NCBI GenBank assembly: GCA_025355935.1
Contig: JANXYS010000157.1
Coordinates: forward strand, 1 to 5,189
Direction of reading: 5' to 3'
Source: Chitinophagales bacterium
Lineage (GTDB): Bacteria > Bacteroidota > Bacteroidia > Chitinophagales > Chitinophagaceae
Length of the DNA stretch: 5,189 nucleotides
The translations under genes and the position numbers were made by a program. Positions 1 through 5,189 of this stretch are shown in pieces (within the stretch, counting starts at the first letter, position 1; the number at the start of each line of letters is the position of its first letter). The notes beneath the pieces were generated by a model. The model was given only the letters and a program-made list of their open reading frames with translations, had not been told where the DNA came from and made no database searches.

Positions 1-620
1 ATACCAAGAAAATCTTCACCTAAAGGCTTTGCGGCAGAGACATGTACCTGTGATTCATCAAGCGGGGAACTAAGCAATAAAATGAAAGCTACCGCTGAAA
101 TACCTGCCAGCAGATAATAAACCTTTAGCCATTCAGTAGACGACGGGTCGGCATTATTTACGAATGCTGCAAAAATAAAATTACCGGTAAGTATTCCTAC
201 CATGAAAAACGATTCAATGAAATTCATGAAACTCGCGTGATCCTTTTTATCCTTTGTTACCAGCCCAATAGTAGCGAATACTGAGACTTTAATTAATGCA
301 AAGCTGGCGCCTGTTATAGCAAACAAAACTTTAGTCATTCCGAAGCCTCCGACATTAGGCATGACAATGCAGGCCACGATTACAAGTGCAAGAGCAAGAA
401 GCATCGAGCGTTTATACCCGATGCGGGTAATGTAAGATGCGACGAGAAAAGATACAATAGCGATACTAAGATCTTTAAAGGCTTCAAGAACGCTTGCGGA
501 TGATTGCGTGATATGGTAATTGTTCTGAACCTGGAGTATCACAGTACCGACACTGTTCAATAAAATAGCAAACACGAAATAGTTGAGGAACAGCGAAAGT
601 TTAATTCTCCAGTTTTGCAT
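1..620 (-). CDS. MFS transporter, N-terminal half (partial, runs off left edge)
   Basis: An uninterrupted minus-strand frame starts at ATG 620-618 and is still open at base 1, giving 206 residues. Seen: about six hydrophobic helices near residues 8-28, 48-66, 72-87, 97-117, 131-153 and 165-184, followed by a polar stretch that begins LDESQVHV and would be the central cytoplasmic loop. Between helices 2 and 3 lies ITRIGYKR (residues 64-71). It matches the MFS motif A pattern (G-x3-D-R-x-G-x-R-R) in Arg66, Gly68, Lys70 and Arg71, but the usual Asp is Thr65. This is the N-terminal six-helix bundle of a typical 12-helix inner-membrane secondary transporter. The substrate cannot be told. The start is secure: it is the only ATG/GTG/TTG in frame after an upstream TAA, although no Shine-Dalgarno sequence is visible. 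It lies downstream of the terminator at 721-750, so it is probably transcribed separately from the haloperoxidase-like cluster. Confidence 0.88.
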   Translation of the reverse strand, partial: MQNWRIKLSLFLNYFVFAILLNSVGTVILQVQNNYHITQSSASVLEAFKDLSIAIVSFLVASYITRIGYKRSMLLALALVIVACIVMPNVGGFGMTKVLFAITGASFALIKVSVFATIGLVTKDKKDHASFMNFIESFFMVGILTGNFIFAAFVNNADPSSTEWLKVYYLLAGISAVAFILLLSSPLDESQVHVSAAKPLGEDFLG

Positions 621-652
621 AGCAGCGATCGTTGATTTAGTGACCGAATATA

Positions 653-683
653 CAAATTATATCTCTGCATTCTATTCAGTAAA
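653..683 (-). promoter_or_regulatory. Weak candidate promoter for the MFS gene
   Basis: Reading the minus strand, TATAATTTG lies at 661-653, about 32 bases before the ATG at 620. TTTACT lies at 683-678, with a 16-base spacer. TATAATTTG resembles both a sigma70-type -10 box and the Bacteroidota -7 element (TAnnTTTG, here one base short). The position between the upstream terminator and the MFS start is right for a promoter. The match is imperfect and AT-rich sequence gives such matches by chance, so this is a guess at the best site. Confidence 0.3.
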
Positions 684-708
684 ATACCGGGAACATAAAG
701 ATCGGTAT
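684..708. repeat. Short inverted repeat upstream of the MFS gene
   Basis: ATACCG at 684-689 is the exact reverse complement of CGGTAT at 703-708, with 13 bases between. It sits directly upstream of the candidate promoter of the MFS gene and downstream of the terminator, where an operator for a dimeric regulator could lie. With only six base pairs per arm, chance is a fair explanation. Confidence 0.25.
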
Positions 709-720
709 GTCTAACAGGTT

Positions 721-750
721 AAAAAAAATGCCCTGCACCAACTGCAGGGC
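721..750 (-). terminator. Rho-independent terminator of the haloperoxidase-like cluster
   Basis: On the minus strand GCCCTGCA (750-743) pairs perfectly with TGCAGGGC (737-730) around a five-base loop, giving a GC-rich 8-bp stem. It is followed by one A and a run of eight T (728-721). This is a textbook intrinsic terminator. It begins 23 bases after the stop codon of the gene at 774-2321 and marks the 3' end of that transcription unit. The T run is only on the minus-strand side, so it is directional. Confidence 0.9.
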
Positions 751-773
751 AAACAATTATATTTATTTCAAAA

Positions 774-2321
774 TTACTCCGATCCGTCGGCTTTTCCTTT
801 TATAAGCGCAAACGCGGCAACCTTCTGTCCGCAAATAAGGCCCTGTTCACAATCACTGCGATAGTGGATAGCACCATACAGGCGTGATAGAGAAGCTTCG
901 GAAGCCATTTGGTTATACTGCTGAGCTTTTTCGGGATTTATATAGCTCAGAACGGTTGATGCAGCACCGCTAAAAGTAGAATGTCCACTGGTATAACTGG
1001 GGAAATTTGGTAAGCCAGTCCAGGTTTTAATCTCGGGGTTTACCTGCGAAGGACGAGGTGAAAAATAAGTGTATTTATTATCCCAGCAGGAAATTGCAGC
1101 GTCCATCATACTCATGTTCAGTAACGCCATATTTCTAGCCCATCTTACTTCACTGAAATTTTTAGTAACAAAATCTTCTGCAGCAATTGCATTCCAATGA
1201 CCGGGTGGTGTGTAGGTATTAACGCCATCAGCCCAGAAACTTACAATCCTGAATCTTTCACGATCATAGTTTTTGCTATAATAAAGAACCTCATCCAGTT
1301 CTTTTTTAAATTGTGCTGAACTAGTTTTTGGCGGCGCCGGAGCCCGAATGGAAATCAGGCTAAGTGAATCGAACAAAAAAGTTTTAACCTTACCAAATAA
1401 CGGCAACATTGGGGGCCTCTTTGGAGATTCCTGGCTTATCCAGGGTATTTCACCAGTGGCCGCACTTTGAGATTCAAGTTGGGCCCATAGTGCCGGAGTG
1501 CCTATCGCGGCACCGGCACGATCGCCTCTCGCACGAATTGTAAACTTTTGTGCGACAAGTTTACCAAGTAATTCACCTGCTTCCAAATCACTTCTAACAT
1601 TGGCGCCAGCCATGAGCCTGGCCCGCTTATGCTCCTCTGCCTTCTGTTGGATGAAATCCAGATCTGCCGGGAACAATAATTTCATTAGTTCGACGGTTAC
1701 GCCTTCAACAGTTGCATCTTCTGAGGGATACGAACCAAGATCGTTAGAAGAAACCAGGGGTTTAATACTTTTATCTATCTTATAAGGGCTTTGGCGATTA
1801 TAAAGTTTTTTATAATAAAACGCGGCTACCAAAGCGTCGTACTGTGCAGCGCTTACGTAGGCATATGCACGCGCTGCATATGGTGGATTACTGAATGGAA
1901 ATATAGGATAGGCAAACGGATTTGCAGCACTTGGAAAGGGATAGGAACCATCCGGATTTTGGTAAGGAGCAATATTATGTTTGGCAACAAGCTCCCTTAA
2001 AATCTCATTCCATCTTAACACTGCGCCTGCACTCCAGTATTTCACAGTTTCGCTTTCTTGCGGTGTAAGATCCTTTTGCCATCCCTTTACTTCATTAAGA
2101 TCGGCTATGTACGCCGGTGCAGTAGTTGCAGCAGGCACAGGCACTGGGAATTCCGTGGGACTTGTAAGTAAAATTGTTTTCCAGGCACCGGCATTTTCAT
2201 CATTGCGCGCTGGAGTTAGTGTTGGAAATTGAAGGTTGCGTTCCACCACGTTTTTACTACATGCCCAAAAACCTGAAACTGCTATTGCAAGCAGGAAATA
2301 TTTAAGTAATTTTTTCATCAT
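774..2321 (-). CDS. Vanadium-dependent haloperoxidase / PAP2-superfamily lipoprotein
   Basis: This 515-residue protein begins with a lysine-rich n-region and a hydrophobic stretch ending FWAC, so Cys21 is a likely lipidated cysteine, although the lipobox is not ideal. The binding motifs of the PAP2/haloperoxidase fold are in the C-terminal third: Lys416-x6-Arg423-Pro424, then TSGHS with Ser445, Gly446 and His447, then Arg480-x5-His486-x3-Asp490. In fungal vanadium chloroperoxidase the matching residues bind vanadate, and the second histidine is its axial ligand. FWADG (362-366) and TPPGHW (371-376) are typical of bacterial members of the haloperoxidase branch. The usual Pro of PSGH is Thr444. 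The enzyme should act in the periplasm or at the outer membrane, either oxidising halide with hydrogen peroxide or acting as an acid phosphatase; the sequence does not decide which. Two adjacent ATG codons could serve as the start. No Shine-Dalgarno is visible and the leader is A-rich. It is the last gene before the terminator, 29 bp after the barrel gene. Confidence 0.88.
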   Translation of the reverse strand: MMKKLLKYFLLAIAVSGFWACSKNVVERNLQFPTLTPARNDENAGAWKTILLTSPTEFPVPVPAATTAPAYIADLNEVKGWQKDLTPQESETVKYWSAGAVLRWNEILRELVAKHNIAPYQNPDGSYPFPSAANPFAYPIFPFSNPPYAARAYAYVSAAQYDALVAAFYYKKLYNRQSPYKIDKSIKPLVSSNDLGSYPSEDATVEGVTVELMKLLFPADLDFIQQKAEEHKRARLMAGANVRSDLEAGELLGKLVAQKFTIRARGDRAGAAIGTPALWAQLESQSAATGEIPWISQESPKRPPMLPLFGKVKTFLFDSLSLISIRAPAPPKTSSAQFKKELDEVLYYSKNYDRERFRIVSFWADGVNTYTPPGHWNAIAAEDFVTKNFSEVRWARNMALLNMSMMDAAISCWDNKYTYFSPRPSQVNPEIKTWTGLPNFPSYTSGHSTFSGAASTVLSYINPEKAQQYNQMASEASLSRLYGAIHYRSDCEQGLICGQKVAAFALIKGKADGSE

Positions 2322-2339
2322 TTAATTTTTTATAAAGAA

Positions 2340-2384
2340 TGATCAGGTTATTAATGGGCTGAGTTACCGGTTTTTTCCTGATCA
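2340..2384. repeat. Inverted repeat around the stop codon of the barrel gene
   Basis: TGATCAGG (2340-2347) and CCTGATCA (2377-2384) are perfect 8-bp inverted arms with a 29-base loop that holds the stop codon at 2351-2353. In the transcript this could form a stem-loop between the barrel gene and the next gene. There is no T run after it on the minus strand, so it is not an ordinary terminator. It might stabilise or process the message, or it may be chance. The inner TGATCA is itself a palindrome. Confidence 0.35.
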
Positions 2385-3322
2385 ACTAATTTGATTTTAT
2401 GTTTTAGATTTATAATATAAAAAATTCCAAGATTACCCATTGTGGCTTGGCCTACATTCCGGCCAGCTATTGTTGTATTTGCACCGCCGGTAATTGAAAG
2501 GCCTGAAACTTTATAAATATTATATTTGAAATTCACGCCCGCCGTCGTCATATTCATTTTGTTGCTCGGGAAAGGCATGTTGTTTTTTGTGATGTCGAAA
2601 CCATCGTTGCTGGACCAATCCATTAGCACTGCTTCAGCAATCAATCTTTCGTTCCTGATGCCGGTACGAAAAGCATATTGCATAGCGTCAGGCAAATCAA
2701 CCTTATCACTATAATGCATTTCTGTAGTGTAATAGGCCTTCCGGTCAATTTTGATATTGCTTCGGTGAATATATGTAGCCGAAATGGTTGCAAACCATGA
2801 ATTAACCTGATAATCAGCAATCAGCCTGAATGACAAATTAGTGCTGTGCGAACCGATGGATAGCGGCAAATAATCGGCTATATAATTAGAAACAGGAAAC
2901 GAAATTCCACCAAGTGGATAAATAGAAAACACTCCCTTCCCAAGCGCCTTTTCAACAGCAAGGTATTTAACCCACAGTGACAAGTCCTGCAACCCTTTCA
3001 TGCTATGTAACTGGCCAGCAGAAGCCTTAGTTTTGATGTAGGGCAGGTTAAACAATACATTTAATTTCCCGCTAACGCCGTAATTACCCATCATGCTATA
3101 TGAGCGGCTGGATACTGTCCCAAGGTTGGCATTATCTCTTTTATTGGTTCCTTCCCAATAATTCTTCCAGCTGCTAAAGCCGGCCATTGGGCCAACGCAA
3201 AATTGATTTTTTTCCATCATAATGGCATCCATATCAGTTTGAGCCGATGCACCCATTGTAAGGAAAAAGCCCAGGCAAAACAATAGCGCCACTAACCTGG
3301 ATGTTTGATGACATTGTTTCAT
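2351..3322 (-). CDS. Probable outer-membrane beta-barrel protein (MetA/transporter-like)
   Basis: The 323-residue product has a classical signal peptide: a basic start, a hydrophobic core at about residues 10-23, and GASA|Q giving a likely cleavage after Ala27. The mature part lacks long hydrophobic helices. It shows many short alternating strands rich in aromatic and glycine residues, for example NVLFNLPYIKTK (88-99), LQDLSLWVKYLA (111-122), NLSFRLIADYQV (162-173) and NLGIFYIINLKHKI (297-310), as in outer-membrane barrels. The order of an NLPY strand, a GLQDLSL turn and a KY strand recalls barrels annotated as transporter or phenol-degradation MetA-like (from memory, not searched). No plug domain, TonB box or OmpA-like domain is seen. 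It lies between two haloperoxidase-like lipoprotein genes, 86 bp after one and 29 bp before the other, so it is likely cotranscribed with them. It could be a channel for their substrate or product, but its role is unknown. The start is the only sensible one before the signal peptide. Confidence 0.8.
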   Translation of the reverse strand: MKQCHQTSRLVALLFCLGFFLTMGASAQTDMDAIMMEKNQFCVGPMAGFSSWKNYWEGTNKRDNANLGTVSSRSYSMMGNYGVSGKLNVLFNLPYIKTKASAGQLHSMKGLQDLSLWVKYLAVEKALGKGVFSIYPLGGISFPVSNYIADYLPLSIGSHSTNLSFRLIADYQVNSWFATISATYIHRSNIKIDRKAYYTTEMHYSDKVDLPDAMQYAFRTGIRNERLIAEAVLMDWSSNDGFDITKNNMPFPSNKMNMTTAGVNFKYNIYKVSGLSITGGANTTIAGRNVGQATMGNLGIFYIINLKHKIKLVDQEKTGNSAH

Positions 3323-3354
3323 AATCTTATAGTATTTAATGTTGTTTTAATCGA

Positions 3355-3373
3355 TTATAAAGGACATTTATAA
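3355..3373. repeat. AT-rich inverted repeat upstream of the barrel gene
   Basis: TTATAAA (3355-3361) and TTTATAA (3367-3373) form perfect 7-bp arms around GGACA. It sits in the 86-bp gap upstream of the barrel gene, centred about 42 bases before its ATG. This spacing would suit an operator or a promoter element for an internal promoter. All arm bases are A or T, so chance is quite likely. I see no full Bacteroidota promoter match in the gap. Confidence 0.3.
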
Positions 3374-3408
3374 CCGGGTTTAATGATATCAAAATACAAG
3401 GCTCCACA

Positions 3409-4737
3409 CTAATTTTGAAGCTTTAGTTTATTTATAATATAATCTCCTACCAAAATTCCGGACTGCTTACTAACGATACAGGTTGGATGAAAATGAATAC
3501 CCCCATAGAACCTTGCCCAGTTATTTTCTTCCGCAGCAGCATGAAAAGACGTGAAATTGCGATTCTTAATTCCGAATTCTATCTCACTGCTATCTGTGTA
3601 CGAAAAATTATCCCCGAACATCTTGGTAAGTGCCTCTGCGGCTGCCGATGAAACTGTACTATGTCCGCAGGTATATTCGGGAAACGGTGGTGTCTGCAGG
3701 TAAGGCTTCCAGTCCTGATCAATATATTTATTAATCACAGTTTCGGGCCTTACCATATTACTCCGGAATTTTTCATCCCAGCATTGAATAAATGCATCGA
3801 ACATGCAAATTGACGTAAGTGTATACGCGGCTACTGTTTTATTAAAATCTGCCTTAGACTTCTGAGCTGCGATGCCCACAATACTCATCCAATGTCCCGG
3901 GGGTGAAAACTTTTTAGTGACGAACATAACATGTCCGGTAACATTTAGTTTCCCTCCAAGGTCATCCCAAAAGTCAGCAATGTGTTGCTCCTCAGGCGTT
4001 AGACTATCTATTCCGTTTTTGACCGCCATCACCTGTTTGTAGTATGGCCCCGTTGTATCCTTCATGTTAAAAGGAATTGGGGGCGGCGGTACAAATTGAG
4101 TAGCGCTATCAATAGCAATTGGTCGAATCTCGCGCCAATGTGGTTCAATCGCCGTGCTATATGCAGGCGGTGTAGGAACCCATCTACCCGGAGAATCGAT
4201 TACCGAGTACCGTGATGCACTTCTGGTTTGTGCATAATTATCTTTTTTACTCCACGCTAAAATGGCTTTGCTAACGGTATCGGCAAGAGCCACAGACGAT
4301 TCGAACATCGCATCAGGCATGCCACTTTTCACCACCGAGCTCTTTATGCTATCTACAAACTCCTTCATGCTTCCTTCTGGAAACGTAACGGCTTCGCCTA
4401 CTTTACAAAAAGCAAGTAAAGATGCAAACTGGAAATCGATCTTTTTAGAAGTATCAACTTTGGGCATAAACTTAAGCCCGTTGATCTGACCTGCCAGAGA
4501 GCGGTATTGTCTGGGATAACCGGCCGCAATACATTCATAGGCTGCAATATTTGCATATGCATAGTTACGGCTGGCAACAATGGGCGAAAAGCCAACATGT
4601 TTTACTACTTCATTCAATTCTTTTACAGTTTTGCAGTAAGAAAATGCATCGGTAAAATAGGAGTCGGGCACAGCTTTATGTGTGCAGGCGGTCATCAGCA
4701 GTAGTATAGCTACAGCTGATGAAAATAGAATTTTCAT
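3409..4737 (-). CDS. Vanadium-dependent haloperoxidase-like lipoprotein, variant active site
   Basis: With the start at ATG 4737-4735 this is a 442-residue lipoprotein: a short basic start, then a hydrophobic core ending LLLMTAC, with Cys18 the likely lipidated residue. The frame is open for 38 more codons upstream, but that would overlap the preceding gene and bury the signal peptide, so I reject it. Family motifs: FWDD (256-259), VTGH (266-269), SPPGHW (278-283), Lys323-x6-Arg330-Pro331, EYTCGHS (354-360) and Arg409-x5-His415. VTGH followed by SPPGHW is what I recall from Bacteroidota proteins annotated as vanadium-dependent haloperoxidase. The Lys, both Arg and both His expected to bind vanadate or phosphate are present. 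Two positions differ from the classical pattern: the Ser of SGH is Cys357, and the Asp four residues after the last His is Thr419. It could be a haloperoxidase, a phosphatase or a protein with altered chemistry. It lies 43 bp after the unknown gene and 86 bp before the barrel gene. Confidence 0.87.
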   Translation of the reverse strand: MKILFSSAVAILLLMTACTHKAVPDSYFTDAFSYCKTVKELNEVVKHVGFSPIVASRNYAYANIAAYECIAAGYPRQYRSLAGQINGLKFMPKVDTSKKIDFQFASLLAFCKVGEAVTFPEGSMKEFVDSIKSSVVKSGMPDAMFESSVALADTVSKAILAWSKKDNYAQTRSASRYSVIDSPGRWVPTPPAYSTAIEPHWREIRPIAIDSATQFVPPPPIPFNMKDTTGPYYKQVMAVKNGIDSLTPEEQHIADFWDDLGGKLNVTGHVMFVTKKFSPPGHWMSIVGIAAQKSKADFNKTVAAYTLTSICMFDAFIQCWDEKFRSNMVRPETVINKYIDQDWKPYLQTPPFPEYTCGHSTVSSAAAEALTKMFGDNFSYTDSSEIEFGIKNRNFTSFHAAAEENNWARFYGGIHFHPTCIVSKQSGILVGDYIINKLKLQN

Positions 4738-4780
4738 AATTACATTTAAAAGAAAAAAATCCGGAGAATCTATAATTGCA

Positions 4781-5189
4781 TTAGCAGGATGGCGCAGGTG
4801 GTCGCTCCGGCATAGGACGAACCACGAATGATAATACGGGCGTAATACCATTAAATTTTGAACTTATCAACGAAGATGAGGATTGCAATAAATACTTGTT
4901 TACTAATTCGAATTCGATAGAAAATGTCTTGGTCTGCTTATGTTCCGGGCCACCTTTCTTCTTAGTATTATCCTGCTGGAATTCATTAGCTATTTTTGAA
5001 AATTCGTCTCTGGAATTTTCAATTTTCATCTTTGCTATATTAGGGATACAGAGCATTTCAAGGGAGTCGTTGTATACTCTGCATTTCACATACCGGTAAA
5101 TAACGCCATTCATTTTCACCTCACCTTGCAGTCGTTTAAAATCCTTATTATTTTGGTAGTAGGGAAGATTTGTCGCCTGCTTGATACTG
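4781..5189 (-). CDS. Unrecognised protein, C-terminal part (5' end outside the window)
   Basis: The minus-strand frame is open from the right edge to TAA at 4783-4781 and shows 135 residues. I do not recognise the family with certainty. The visible part is soluble-looking and charged, with the stretch NGVIYRYVKCRVYNDSLEML followed by CIPN, a Lys/Gln-rich middle, and a proline-rich tail RPMPERPPAPSC. No membrane helix or signal peptide is seen, but the true N-terminus may lie outside. A start inside the window is possible: ATG 5113-5111 is preceded by GAGGTGA, a good Shine-Dalgarno match, and GTG 5119-5117 is also in frame. I prefer the partial reading, because the upstream residues (LPYYQNNKDFKRLQGEV) look coding and no stop interrupts them. 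From memory, short Bacteroidota proteins with an NG-x2-Y-x-VK pattern and a proline tail exist, but this is not evidence of function. It may be the first visible gene of the cluster. Confidence 0.65.
   Translation of the reverse strand, partial: SIKQATNLPYYQNNKDFKRLQGEVKMNGVIYRYVKCRVYNDSLEMLCIPNIAKMKIENSRDEFSKIANEFQQDNTKKKGGPEHKQTKTFSIEFELVNKYLLQSSSSLISSKFNGITPVLSFVVRPMPERPPAPSC

Noticed and set aside
1498..2232. Plus-strand open frames at 1498-1785, 1791-2000 and 1981-2232
   Set aside because: They lie fully antisense inside the haloperoxidase/PAP2 gene at 774-2321, whose motifs make it the real gene. Their translations show no domain or signal.
2526..2714. Plus-strand open frame inside the barrel gene
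   Set aside because: It is antisense to a gene with a signal peptide and strand pattern. The product is short and resembles nothing I know.
3387..3397. TATTTTG on the minus strand as a Bacteroidota -7 promoter element before the barrel gene
   Set aside because: It lacks one base of the TAnnTTTG spacing, and I see no matching -33 TTTG at the right distance.
4262..4704. Plus-strand frames 4262-4489 and 4507-4704, and a minus-strand frame 4398-4598
   Set aside because: All overlap the lipoprotein gene at 3409-4737 in other frames and have no supporting features.
4751..4768. Possible terminator between the unknown gene and the first haloperoxidase-like gene (TCCGGA palindrome followed by T run on the minus strand)
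   Set aside because: The palindrome has no room for a loop and only three pairs per arm, so it cannot form a proper terminator stem. The T run is probably ordinary AT-rich spacer.
4738..4851. Upstream extension of the haloperoxidase-like gene by 38 codons to an earlier start at 4851
   Set aside because: It would overlap the end of the preceding gene by 71 bases and put a non-secretory stretch before a clear lipoprotein signal peptide that begins at 4737.
4896..5099. Plus-strand open frame opposite the unknown partial gene
   Set aside because: It is hydrophobic-looking but antisense to a longer frame that is open to the window edge and has more protein-like composition. Not enough to call it a gene.

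Overview
The window looks like a piece of a Bacteroidota chromosome. The base composition is moderately AT-rich. Ribosome binding sites are A-rich or absent, several products are lipoproteins or outer-membrane proteins, and the protein style suggests the Chitinophagaceae/Sphingobacteriia side of the phylum. The lineage is an inference from style only. Every gene I can support is on the minus strand, so it reads from right to left.

From the right edge: (1) the C-terminal 135 residues of an unrecognised protein, stop at 4781, 5' end outside the window. (2) After 43 bp, a 442-residue lipoprotein of the vanadium-dependent haloperoxidase / PAP2 phosphatase superfamily (3409-4737), with altered active-site positions. 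(3) After 86 bp, a 323-residue secreted protein (2351-3322) that looks like an outer-membrane beta-barrel. (4) After 29 bp, a second, very different haloperoxidase/PAP2-type lipoprotein (774-2321) with a complete set of metal/phosphate-binding residues. A clear intrinsic terminator (721-750) closes this run. (5) After an intergenic stretch with a weak candidate promoter, the N-terminal half of an MFS transporter (start 620) runs off the left edge.

The tight spacing, shared strand and single strong terminator suggest that genes 2-4 (possibly 1-4) form one transcription unit. It would make two envelope lipoproteins with a vanadate- or phosphate-binding fold and a barrel between them. If the two enzymes are true haloperoxidases they would oxidise halide with hydrogen peroxide in the periplasm or at the surface; if they are phosphatases they would hydrolyse phosphoesters there. 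The sequence does not decide between these. The MFS gene is probably a separate unit, and any link to the cluster is speculative.

I see no RNA gene, mobile element, CRISPR array or origin. The most notable points are the paired, divergent haloperoxidase-like lipoproteins flanking a barrel gene, and the Cys and Thr substitutions in the binding motifs of the upstream one.
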